64,000 bases of DNA from Burkholderia diffusa (GTDB lineage Bacteria; Pseudomonadota; Gammaproteobacteria; Burkholderiales; Burkholderiaceae). The notes under the pieces were generated by a model. The model was not told the origin of the DNA. It worked only from the letters and a program-made list of their open reading frames with translations, and did no database searches. Each line of letters begins with the position of its first letter. Position 1 is the stretch's first letter. Where the stretch lies: NCBI RefSeq assembly GCF_001718315.1, contig NZ_CP013363.1, positions 1,426,001 through 1,490,000 on the forward strand, given 5' to 3'. Shown here piece after piece: positions 37,101 through 43,843 of the stretch. The translations under genes were made by a program, and so were the position numbers.

Positions 37101-37150
37101 TGTGGCCGAACCCGCCGATGACGGTGAAGCCGGCCGACGCGGGCAAGTGA
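31121..37150 (+). CDS. Bacterial alpha-2-macroglobulin with thioester motif
   Basis: A 2009-residue periplasmic protease trap, longer than E. coli YfhM (about 1650). The start at 31121 gives a signal peptide (LPWRIGAVAVLAAAALSLHAGAA) without the lipobox Cys of YfhM, so the protein is predicted to be soluble or only signal-anchored. Macroglobulin-like beta domains fill the N-terminal half. A Gly-rich bait-like stretch (VPAGGGGGSAPTRELFDT) lies near residue 1290, then the A2M domain (LLLWNPRVALDANG). The reactive thioester C1524-L-E-Q1527 sits in the helical TED domain. Bait cleavage exposes the thioester to capture the attacking protease. It is followed after 10 bp by pbpC, the standard partner, implying envelope defence with cell-wall repair. 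Confidence 0.93.
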   Translation: MKQHDKHNNTNSTRHTTRLPWRIGAVAVLAAAALSLHAGAARTVSVSPQGTVTEVRQSVVKFDEPMVAFGSASAPNPARMTCNDSTAARGQGHWLDDKTWVYDFENDLPPGVRCSVALNDTLRSVAGNAVSGPRRFTFQTGGPFPVTVRPGSREIEERQVFVLKLNGPAEPRSALANIWCEAVGIGNRIPVTAADDDTRNALLDHFGLKKDAARVLTLSCAQALPASAKMQLVYGKGVASPSGIANDTERRFDFTVRAPFAASFSCERENAKAPCTPLRPLTLSFNAPISRKNAEAIRLRGPDGSLSPTFAADDHSDEVTTVTFNPPLPAQANLTVELPSGLRDVTDRSLANADLFPLATRTAPMPPLAKFSSGTFGIVERFAEPDTPALVPVTLRNVEADLHIAGLNTSGAQFSNLKVDDDTAIRQWMRTVERFDNWSMTADMIDERIPGLLRRKGQHPVYVPLAAGEKMPAPQNRRIDVRSLSLLTGEPGAQALTLPKADPKALRPFEVVGVPIEKPGFYVLELASPALGRSLLAKPSSMYVRTTVLVTNLGVHLKQGRENNLVWVTTLDKGKPVPNARIRVSDCNGDEIASGKTDAQGLLKIDGAFEPKHECSQSERFDDYFVSARVDDPKTGPDMAFVSSNWNRGIESWRFNVPTDTDSAPTVRAHTVFDRTLLRAGETVSMKHFLRTETLQSLAFPAQYPSRVTIRHLGSDQTYKLPLTWSADHSADTQFTLPPAAKLGEYSVSLEGGPDDAPTASYYSGSFRVEAFRLPVLKGTIGARDAQKSPLVAVKEAPLAVQIDYVSGGGASNLPVQVSALMKWASPPFADRFEDFSFAPYRAERSDGNADDDAQDGDSASAANNDPDATRLIADKLPVTLDRNGAGSVTLKGLPDVDAPKRIALEATFADPNGEVQTIRGDTILWPAAVVAGIKAGRWVSVGQRVPVQALALDLQGKPRASVPIEIKGVAHITTSSRKRMVGGFYAYDNKSDTRELGVLCSGKTDDKGRMACDATLEQAGNIQLIAVAKDGDGRTSNASTSVWVTREDELWFGGDNTDRIDVIPEKTSYEPGETARFQVRMPFRYATALVAVERGGVMETHVVQLNGKNPTVDLKVDESWGPNIYVSVLALRGRIREVPWYSFFTWGWKAPVEWARAFWREGRHYEAPTAFVDLSKPAFRYGLGEIKVGTGAHRLGVSVTTDATRYTVRSKAQVHVKVTLPNGQPAPAGTQIAVAAVDEALLELMPNNSWDLLDAMLQRRAYGVETATAQMEIVGRRHFGRKAVPAGGGGGSAPTRELFDTLLLWNPRVALDANGSATVDVPLNDALTRFRIVAIAAVGPDRFGTGSTSIRSTQDLQLISGLPPLVREGDAFRAQVTLRNTTDRAMQVVVTPRVTGLDVAPQTVSLAANAATEVAWTITVPEQALDAAGALNWRIEAAEQGGKRASDALAVAQKVVPALPVTVQQATLAQVDGTLTLPVSAPAGAVNNAQGAPRGGIAVSLQSKLADGLPGVRRWFERYPYRCLEQQTSRAIGLHDAAQWQALVARMPVYLDSDGLASYFPPSSDDAHYGSPTLSSYLLVVADEASRLDPRFALPEDLRTQLEAGLARFVDGRIERNAWAPRQDRDLRKLAAIEALSRYGAAQGRMLGSIEIAPNQWPTSAVIDYHAILTRVKDIPQRDEKRAQVEQILRARLTYQGTQLVFSTARDDDLWWLMTSNETNAARLALEFAGDPAWKDEMPRVATGLLALQRQGAWQTTTSNALGQLAIERFSRTYESTPVAGTTKVALGGNERAISWSQAPAPADAPASATAATRAAAARSVLMPWPRAAQAPATLSVTQDGTGRPWATVESLAAVPLRAPFAAGYRITKTVTPVSPAVKGVLTRGDVVRVHLDIDAQSDMTWVVVNDPIPSGATILGSGLGRDSEAATQGEKSPDGAWPAFIERDFDGYRAYYDYLPKGKLSVEYTVRLNNVGTFGLPPTRVEALYAPSVYGLWPNPPMTVKPADAGK

Positions 37151-37160
37151 CGAGTACGTG

Positions 37161-39398
37161 ATGATCGATCCTGTATTGCCGCGGCCGGTGCGTTTCGCCG
37201 GCCGCGTATTCGTCGCCGTCATGCTCGCAGCGCCGCTGGTCGCGCACGCGCTGCCCGGCTACGACGACGTGCGCCGCAACTGGCGCAGCTCCGACTGGGT
37301 GCTGCTCGCGCGCGACGGCACGCCGCTGCAGCGCACGCGCGTCGACCTCACCGAACGCCGCGGCGACTGGGTATCGCTCGCCGACGTGTCGCCCGCGTTT
37401 CGCGAGGCGATCGTCGTGTCGGAGGACAAGCGTTTCTACGAACACAGCGGCGTCGACTGGCGCGGGATCGCCGGCGCGGCGTGGGGCAATCTGTGGAACG
37501 AGCGCACGCGCGGCGCGTCGACGGTGACGATGCAGCTCGCCGGGCTGCTCAGCGATTCGCCGCGCCGCTCGGGCCAGCGCTCGCTGCCGCAGAAGGCCAC
37601 GCAGGCAATGAACGCGCTGCTGCTCGAGCGGGGCTGGCGCAAGGACCAGATCCTCGAGGCCTACCTGAATCTCGTGCCGTTGCGCGGCGAGACGGTAGGC
37701 CTCGCCGCGCTGTCGCAGGTGCTGTTCGGCAAGGCGCCGTCCGGCCTCGATGCACGCGAGGCCGCGATCACCGCGGCGCTGGTGCGCGCCCCCAACGCGG
37801 CGCCGGCGAAAATCGCCGAGCGTGCGTGCCGGATCCTGCGCGACATGCGTGCGGAACAGGGCTGCGCGTCGCTGGACAGCTACGTGCAGCTCGTGATCGC
37901 CCGCCCGGCCAGCGCCGTGCGCGACGACGGCGCCGCCCTCGCCCCGCACTTCGCGCGCCGCATCGCGGCCGAGGTCAGGCCGATGGCCGGCGCGCAGGTG
38001 CGCACGACACTCGATGCGCCGCTGCAGCGCTTCGCGCGCGACGCGCTCACGCGCGCGCTGACCGAGCTCAACGCGCCCGCGCACCGGCGCAACGTGCAGG
38101 ACGGCGCGGTCGTCGTAATCGACAACGCGACCGGCGAGATTCGCGCGTGGGTCGGTTCGTCGGGGGCGTTGTCGAGCGCGCGCGACGTAGATGCCGTGCT
38201 CGCGCCGCGCCAGGCCGGCTCGACGCTCAAGCCGTTCCTCTATGCGCAGGCGATCGACGAGAAGCGGCTCACCGCCGCGTCGCTGCTCGACGACGCGCCG
38301 ATCAACCTTGCGGCCGGCGGCGGGCTCTACATTCCGCAGAACTACGACAAGGATTTCAAGGGCTGGGTGAGCGTGCGCAGCGCGCTCGGGGGCTCGCTGA
38401 ACGTGCCGGCCGTGCGCACGCTCGTGCTCGTCACGCCGCACCGCTTCGCGCGCACGCTGACCGCGCTCGGCCTGCCGCTCGCGCAGGAAGGCGATTACTA
38501 CGGCTTCAGCCTTGCGCTCGGCAGCGCGGACGTCACGCTGCTGTCGCTGACCAATGCGTATCGCGCGCTCGCGAACGGCGGCGTCGCGCGCAAGGTCGTC
38601 GACCTGCCCGCGCCGTCGCCCGCTTCCGGCGCATCGGCATCGGGCCGCGCGGACAACGGCACGCGCGTGTTCAGCGAAGCGGCCAGCTTCGTCGTCACCG
38701 ACATCCTCTCCGACAACAACGCGCGCGTGCGCACGTTCGGCTTCGATAACCCGCTCGCGACGCGCTTTTTCTCGGCGGTGAAGACCGGCACGAGCAAGGA
38801 CATGCGCGACAACTGGACGGTCGGCTTCACGTCGCGCTATACGGTCGGTGTGTGGGTCGGCAATGCGGACGGCTCGCCGATGTGGGACGTGTCGGGGGTG
38901 ACGGGCGCGTCGCCGGTGTGGTCGGCCGTCGTCGGCTACCTGCACCGCGACCTGCCGAGCCGCGCGCCACGTCCGCCGGCCGGTGTCGAAACGCGCCGCA
39001 TCACGTTCGAGCGTGACGTCGAACCGTCGCGCGACGAGTGGTTCGTCGCGGGCACCGCGCTTGACACGATCCGGCTCGCGGCGCCCGTCACGCCAGGCAA
39101 GGACGGCGCGCGCGCGCCGCTGACGATCGGCGCGCCGACCGACGGCACGATCTTCGCGATCGATCCGGACATTCCGCCGAAGAACCAGCGGATCTGGTTC
39201 GAGCGGTCGGCCGGGCATGCCGCGCGATTCGCGTGGCGGCTCGACGACAAGGTGATCGGCCACGCCGACCGCATCGCGTGGATGCCGTGGCCGGGAAGGC
39301 ACCGGCTGGAACTCGTCGACGCGCGCGGCAACGTGGCGGATACGATCGGCTTCGAGGTGCGCGGCGCGTTCGCGAAGCCGGCCGCGCGCAAGCCCTAG
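37161..39398 (+). CDS. pbpC: Penicillin-binding protein 1C
   Basis: A 745-residue bifunctional peptidoglycan synthase from the ATG at 37161 (a GTG one codon earlier is possible). A signal/anchor helix (FVAVMLAAPLVAHAL) is followed by the glycosyltransferase domain with SEDKRFYEHSGVD, catalytic E88. The transpeptidase domain has S354-x-x-K357 (GSTLKPF), an SLN motif and K541-T-G. A C-terminal BiPBP_C domain (TIFAIDPDIPPKNQRIWF) is specific to PBP1C. Unusually the anchor looks cleavable (AHA), as in some PBP1C proteins. It starts 10 bp after the alpha-2-macroglobulin stop, the conserved pair thought to link protease defence with wall repair. Confidence 0.94.
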   Translation: MIDPVLPRPVRFAGRVFVAVMLAAPLVAHALPGYDDVRRNWRSSDWVLLARDGTPLQRTRVDLTERRGDWVSLADVSPAFREAIVVSEDKRFYEHSGVDWRGIAGAAWGNLWNERTRGASTVTMQLAGLLSDSPRRSGQRSLPQKATQAMNALLLERGWRKDQILEAYLNLVPLRGETVGLAALSQVLFGKAPSGLDAREAAITAALVRAPNAAPAKIAERACRILRDMRAEQGCASLDSYVQLVIARPASAVRDDGAALAPHFARRIAAEVRPMAGAQVRTTLDAPLQRFARDALTRALTELNAPAHRRNVQDGAVVVIDNATGEIRAWVGSSGALSSARDVDAVLAPRQAGSTLKPFLYAQAIDEKRLTAASLLDDAPINLAAGGGLYIPQNYDKDFKGWVSVRSALGGSLNVPAVRTLVLVTPHRFARTLTALGLPLAQEGDYYGFSLALGSADVTLLSLTNAYRALANGGVARKVVDLPAPSPASGASASGRADNGTRVFSEAASFVVTDILSDNNARVRTFGFDNPLATRFFSAVKTGTSKDMRDNWTVGFTSRYTVGVWVGNADGSPMWDVSGVTGASPVWSAVVGYLHRDLPSRAPRPPAGVETRRITFERDVEPSRDEWFVAGTALDTIRLAAPVTPGKDGARAPLTIGAPTDGTIFAIDPDIPPKNQRIWFERSAGHAARFAWRLDDKVIGHADRIAWMPWPGRHRLELVDARGNVADTIGFEVRGAFAKPAARKP

Positions 39399-39544
39399 GG
39401 CGCCGCAACCGCACCGCAGCCACAAACGAGCGAACGGGCACGCGTTACCCGGATCGGAGACATAGAATATGAGCCATGCGCTGTTGCTTTGGCGCATTCC
39501 GGTTGCCTTGCCGCGTGTTCCCCCTCTCCCGATCGTCCGCGACC

Positions 39545-40237
39545 ATGAACCATCGCCATCCGCGCTTTCTCCGCCCCGCGCTGGGCATCGCCTGCGTCGC
39601 AGCCGTTGCGGCCCTGGCAGGCTGCAACGGCGATGCCTGCTTCGGCGTCGATGTCTGCTTCAACAGCGACAACACGCAGACCGTCGCGCTGTCCGGCACG
39701 GCCGCCACCGGCGCCGCGCTCGCGAGCGCGTCGGTGACGGTGAGTTGCACGCAAGGATCGGCGACGACGCTGACCGACGGCGGCGGCAACTACCGCGTGA
39801 CGGTCAACGCCGTGCTGCCATGCGTGATCACCGTCGCATCGGGCGGCGCGAGCCTGCATTCGCTCGCGTACGCGGGCGGCACCTTCAACACGACGCCCGA
39901 GACCGAGCTGATGCTCGTCTATCTCGCCGCGCAACTCGGTACGAACACGGCCGGGCTGATCGGCAATTTTCAGGGGAATGCGCACTTCCAGCAGGTGATG
40001 GGCAACCCGAATACGGTGCAGGCCGCGCAATCGGCGGTCGTGACGAATCTGCAGCAGCGCTATTCGGTCACGCTGTCGACGCCGGCTTTCCTGACGACGC
40101 CGTTCGTGGTCGGCCAACCGGGCGTCGACAGCGATCTCGACGCGCTGGCCAAGGCCGGCGCGATCGATTCGAACGGAATGCCGGATCCGGCCGCGATTTC
40201 GCTGCTGGCACAGGCGGGCGCGGGACACCCGCTGTGA
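39545..40237 (+). CDS. Lipoprotein of unknown function
   Basis: A 230-residue protein. From the ATG at 39545, an N-terminus of Arg/His/Pro residues leads into ALGIACVAAVAALAGC, a lipobox ending at Cys27. The mature part begins NGDACFGVDVCF with two further cysteines and then a carboxypeptidase-regulatory-like beta domain (ALSGTAATGAALASASVTVSC, about residues 45-100). A helical C-terminal half follows (AQSAVVTNLQQRYSVTL). Two upstream ATGs exist, but they add no signal-like residues. It lies 146 bp after pbpC and is followed by a convergent exporter gene. The family is unknown to me. Confidence 0.78.
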   Translation: MNHRHPRFLRPALGIACVAAVAALAGCNGDACFGVDVCFNSDNTQTVALSGTAATGAALASASVTVSCTQGSATTLTDGGGNYRVTVNAVLPCVITVASGGASLHSLAYAGGTFNTTPETELMLVYLAAQLGTNTAGLIGNFQGNAHFQQVMGNPNTVQAAQSAVVTNLQQRYSVTLSTPAFLTTPFVVGQPGVDSDLDALAKAGAIDSNGMPDPAAISLLAQAGAGHPL

Positions 40238-40282
40238 ATGGCCGGCGTGCCGTTGCGGCACGCGCTCACGCCGCCGACACGC

Positions 40283-41530
40283 TTACGCGGCCTCCCTGCT
40301 CCCGCAAGCAACGCTCGCGGCCTGCTGCTGCGTCAGGTAGCGCAGCAGCTTCGTCACCATCCACACGACGATGAACGACAGCGCGACGAAGAACACCGCG
40401 AGCGGCGTCAGCACCTGCACCGACACGAAGCCGGCGAGGCCCATCATCGCGGACGAAACCAGCAGCAGCGCGCACCCGAGGATCGCGCTCGTCAGCCCCG
40501 CGATATGCGGAAACAGCGAATTGCCCTTGGCCATCAGCGTCGGATACATCGCGCCCGCGCAGAAGCCCATCACGAGCACCGGCGTCGCGAGCGTCCACAC
40601 GCGCAGGCCGATGGTCAGCGCCAGCACCAGCATCGCAATCGCCGCACCCGCCATCACGCGCGCGCCGATGCGCAGCCGCTGCTCGGCACTCGGCAGCCCG
40701 CGCCCGTGAATCCGGTTCGACAGCCCGCCGAGGAAATACATCAGCCCGATCCCGAGCGCAAGATAACCGAAGTAGGTCGGCGGCTTGTGCAACGTGGTCT
40801 GCACCATGAACGGCCCGACGATGTTGAACACCAGCAGGATGCTGTAGCACAGTCCCTGCGCGAGGAAGCAGCTCTGGAACACCGGGCTCGCGAGCACCTT
40901 GCCCGCGTTCGCCATCAGCGTGCGCGGCTCGAGATGGACCGGCTTCGGCAAGGTTTCGCGATAACGCCACAGCAGCGCCCACATCACCAGCGAATACACC
41001 AGCAGAAACACAAGGCACGCGCGCCAGCCGAACCATTCCTGCAGGTGCGCGCCGATCACCGGCGCGATGATCGGTGCGAGCCCCCACGCGATCGACATGT
41101 ACGTGAACGCATGCATCAGCGCCTGACCCGAGAACGAGTCGGTGATGATCGCCTTCGCGAGCAGGTTCGTGGTCGCGATCCCGAAACCCTGCAGGCAGCG
41201 CGCGAGCACGAACGTCTCCAGGTTCGGCGCGCCGAGCGACAACAGGCAGCCGATCGTATAGATGACGAGCCCGAACGCAAGTACGCGCTTGCGCCCGTAC
41301 GCATCGGCGATCGGACCGAAGATCAGCTGGCCGAGCGCATAGGCGGCCATGTAGCCGGACACGCTCGACTGGATCGCCTGCGGCGTGGTCGCGAACGAGC
41401 GCGCCATGTCGGGCAGCGCGGGCACGTAGATGTCGATCGCGAGCTGGCCAGCGGACGCGAACAGGCAGATCAGAAACAACAGGAAGCGCGGCGAGTTCGA
41501 TTCGCGCGCGGGTGTGAGCGAGGCGTTCAT
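40283..41530 (-). CDS. Bcr/CflA-family multidrug MFS exporter
   Basis: A 415-residue permease with 12 hydrophobic segments. The Bcr/CflA (DHA1) signatures are QLAIDIYVPALPDMARSFA after helix 1, GQLIFGPIADAYGRKRVLAFG between helices 2 and 3, and ARCLQGFGIATTNLLAKAIITD. Proteins of this group export drugs such as bicyclomycin or chloramphenicol, or sulfonamides, by proton antiport. The gene is alone. An inverted repeat TGTTCG-AATAG-CGAACA (41573-41589) lies 43 bp upstream of its start and could be a repressor site. Confidence 0.88.
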   Translation of the reverse strand: MNASLTPARESNSPRFLLFLICLFASAGQLAIDIYVPALPDMARSFATTPQAIQSSVSGYMAAYALGQLIFGPIADAYGRKRVLAFGLVIYTIGCLLSLGAPNLETFVLARCLQGFGIATTNLLAKAIITDSFSGQALMHAFTYMSIAWGLAPIIAPVIGAHLQEWFGWRACLVFLLVYSLVMWALLWRYRETLPKPVHLEPRTLMANAGKVLASPVFQSCFLAQGLCYSILLVFNIVGPFMVQTTLHKPPTYFGYLALGIGLMYFLGGLSNRIHGRGLPSAEQRLRIGARVMAGAAIAMLVLALTIGLRVWTLATPVLVMGFCAGAMYPTLMAKGNSLFPHIAGLTSAILGCALLLVSSAMMGLAGFVSVQVLTPLAVFFVALSFIVVWMVTKLLRYLTQQQAASVACGSREAA

Positions 41531-41882
41531 GACGACCGGGAAGGAATCAGACGGCGGCAGTACGCGCCAGCGTGTTCGAATAGCGAACAGCTGTGCGCAG
41601 CGAAGCCGTATTGTGCCTCTTGTTGCGACATCCCACAGGAATTCCCTGGCGCGGACGAGGTTGAATGCCTATCGCCCGACCTTCGGAAACACGCCAGGAG
41701 AGGAGGACCGCCCTCCACCGGCCGGTTTCGACATGTCGCCGCAGTCCCACTCCTGTAGAGCCGGCCGCGGTTTTAATCGTGCTTTAAGCCAGCGCCCGCA
41801 TAGTCGCTGGTGGCTCCATCCGTGAGCCGCACGCTTTATTCATTGTCGATTCGATCAGTCTTCGTTTGATGGAGATACGAAT
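41531..41882. other. Divergent intergenic region with one inverted repeat
   Basis: About 350 bp between the exporter (leftward) and a small secreted protein (rightward). It contains TGTTCG-AATAG-CGAACA (41573-41589), positioned to overlap the exporter promoter, and no supportable gene. I see no clear -35/-10 pair for the rightward gene. Confidence 0.4.
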
Positions 41883-42422
41883 ATGCGATTCCGTTCATCC
41901 ATGGCGGCGGGCGCGCTGGCACTGTTGCCCGTGCTCGCGATGGCCGGGCAGGCCGACGCGGCCCTCGCCGCCCAACCGATGTTCGTCAACGTCAACGGTC
42001 ACGCCGTGCCTGTCAAAGCCGAAACGCGTGTCGTCCAGACGGCTCTCGGCCCGATGAAGGTCAGCACGTGGAGCTGGCACAGCCCGCAAGGCGGTGCGAG
42101 CTTCGAGATGCAGACGTCGTCGTCGGACGGCGCCCCGCCTGCAGACGCGCTGCGGCAGCTGCAGGCCGCGCAGTATCGGATGCAGGCGGCCCAGGCGCAG
42201 ATGGTCGCGATGCTGCAGCAGATGATGGCGCTGCAGCGCGTCGCGCTCGCCAACGCGTTCGCGATGCCGATGCCGCAACCCGTCGCACTCACGATGCCCC
42301 TGTGGGCGATGCCGGAACCGGTCGTCGTGCTCGTGCCGGCCCAGCCGCCGATGCGGGCGGTGGCGCCGGCACCGTCGGCACCGGCCCGGCCGGCCGCGCG
42401 CGGCCCCGAAATCAAGGCCTGA
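41883..42422 (+). CDS. Secreted Met/Gln/Pro-rich protein of unknown function
   Basis: A 179-residue protein with ribosome site TGGAG and a Sec signal peptide (FRSSMAAGALALLPVLAMAGQADA, cleaved near residue 26). The mature N-terminus is globular (about residues 30-75). A helix rich in Gln, Ala and Met (LQAAQYRMQAAQAQMVAMLQ and on, about 90-125) follows, then a Met/Pro/Val-rich low-complexity tail (AMPMPQPVALTMPLWAMPEP). Methionine-rich periplasmic stretches can bind copper or scavenge oxidants, but this is a guess. A stand-alone unit with its own terminator 38 bp downstream. No family recognised. Confidence 0.75.
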   Translation: MRFRSSMAAGALALLPVLAMAGQADAALAAQPMFVNVNGHAVPVKAETRVVQTALGPMKVSTWSWHSPQGGASFEMQTSSSDGAPPADALRQLQAAQYRMQAAQAQMVAMLQQMMALQRVALANAFAMPMPQPVALTMPLWAMPEPVVVLVPAQPPMRAVAPAPSAPARPAARGPEIKA

Positions 42423-42460
42423 CGCGCGATTCCGGCGCGCGAGCGACCGGGTGGCAAAGC

Positions 42461-42490
42461 AAAACCGCCGGCACATGCCGGCGGTTTTTT
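42461..42490. terminator. Bidirectional intrinsic terminator
   Basis: AAAACCGCCGGC / GCCGGCGGTTTT, a 12-bp stem with ACAT loop followed by a T6 run on the plus strand; the symmetric A-run gives TTTT on the minus strand. It serves the secreted-protein gene and the convergent amino-acid-binding-protein gene. Confidence 0.88.
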
Positions 42491-42522
42491 ATTTGCGACG
42501 CGATAAAACGGCGCCGCCGCGA

Positions 42523-43419
42523 TCAGTACTGCGCCTGATCCGTCGGATTCCTGAACAGCTGCTTCATCTCCGGCGACAGCGGATAGTTGAGGCTCACGCC
42601 CTTCGGCGGAATCGGCTGCATGAACCACTGATCGTAGAGCTTCTCGGCGGCCCCCGAGGTCTGCATCTTCGCGATCACGCCGTCGACCACGTGCTTGAAC
42701 GCCGGGTCGTCCTTGCGCATCATGCACGCGTAGTTTTCGTGGACGAGCGGCGTGCCCGTCACCGTGTACGCACCCGGATTGCGGTCCTTCGCGATCTCGC
42801 CGTACAGGAGCGGCTCGTCCATCACGAACGCGACCGCGCGCCCCGTCGTGACGTTCATGAACGCTTCAGCGTGGTCCTTCGCGCTGATGATCGTCATGTT
42901 CATCCCCTTCTCCTCGTTGAGCTTGCGCAGCAGGCGCTCGTCCGACGTACCGGCCGTCGTCGCGACGGTCTTGCCGGCCAGGTCCGGAAAGTCCTTCACG
43001 CCCGAATCCTTGCGCGTGCTGAAGCGAATTCCATACAAGAAAATGCTGTTCGAGAACGCGGCCTGCTTCTGCCGCTCCAGCGTGTTGGTCGTCGATCCGC
43101 ACTCGAAGTCGATGGTGCCGTTCTGCAGCAGCGGAATCCGGTTCTGCGACGTGATCGGGATTTCCTTCACCGTCAGGTTCGGCGCCTTCAGTTCGATCTT
43201 GAGCGCGTCGATGATGCGCGCCGCGATTTCGCGCGAGTAACCGATGTTCTTTTGCTGGTTGTCCGAATAGGAGAACGGCACCGACGATTCGCGGATACCC
43301 AGCGACACGATGCCTGTGTCCTTGATCTTCTTCAGCGTGCCGGTGAGCGCCTGCGCGTGCGCGGCGCCCGCCAGCGCGCAGGTCAGCGCGACGGCCAGCC
43401 AACGGAAGCGGCGATCCAT
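42523..43419 (-). CDS. gltI: Glutamate/aspartate-type ABC transporter substrate-binding protein
   Basis: A 298-residue periplasmic binding protein from the ATG at 43419 (ribosome site AGGAG). Signal peptide RRFRWLAVALTCALAGAAHA with cleavage near residue 22, then LTGTLKKIKDTGIVSLGIRESSVPFSYSD, the recognisable opening of GltI-like proteins. Other conserved blocks are YSREIAARI, FECGSTTNTLERQK and GKTVATTAGTSDERLL. It delivers acidic amino acids to an ABC permease. No gltJKL permease or ATPase genes follow; the next gene on that side is convergent, so this copy is an orphan that must work with permeases encoded elsewhere. Confidence 0.88.
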   Translation of the reverse strand: MDRRFRWLAVALTCALAGAAHAQALTGTLKKIKDTGIVSLGIRESSVPFSYSDNQQKNIGYSREIAARIIDALKIELKAPNLTVKEIPITSQNRIPLLQNGTIDFECGSTTNTLERQKQAAFSNSIFLYGIRFSTRKDSGVKDFPDLAGKTVATTAGTSDERLLRKLNEEKGMNMTIISAKDHAEAFMNVTTGRAVAFVMDEPLLYGEIAKDRNPGAYTVTGTPLVHENYACMMRKDDPAFKHVVDGVIAKMQTSGAAEKLYDQWFMQPIPPKGVSLNYPLSPEMKQLFRNPTDQAQY

Positions 43420-43843
43420 GCTTTTCTCCTGATGAATCGTTGATCGAATCGCGATCGTACGCCCGACAAAATTCGCGTCGCATCGGGGAAAGCGCAAGCA
43501 ACCGTCGATCTCGGCCGCACGCGGACAGCCGTTTTTCCGTGGCGCGCAAACGGGGGGGCGACACGCGTCGCGCCCGGCCGGCCACACTCAGTTGCGCGTC
43601 ACCCGCCACGACGCCTGCTCCCTACCGGTAATCGTTCCGCGTTGCAGCAACGTAATCGTTTGCGACTACTCGATTTTTTCTCGTGAAACGCGCTCAAGAA
43701 GCCCCTGCAACAGCCGTTACCCAGTGCATGGCGCGTCGCAGCAACCATGCCGCGATCGTCAGACAAAAACGACAAGGTCCGGTGTTCCTCCGGCCCAGGC
43801 ACGACCGCCGGCACGACGGTTATCTACGAGGATCGAGTCTCAC
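43420..43843. other. Divergent intergenic region
   Basis: About 420 bp between the amino-acid-binding protein (leftward) and the protease (rightward). A 13-bp odd palindrome CGTTGCAGCAACG (43640-43652) is the only ordered element I find. It is more AT-rich from about 43620 to 43800, as expected of promoters. No supportable gene. Confidence 0.4.

Noticed and set aside
32039..37222. A 1727-codon open frame on the minus strand, antisense to the alpha-2-macroglobulin gene
   Set aside because: It is a shadow of the strong codon bias of the real gene. Its composition is Arg/His/Asp/Gly-rich throughout, without signal, domain or ribosome site, while the plus-strand protein has clear thioester and macroglobulin features.
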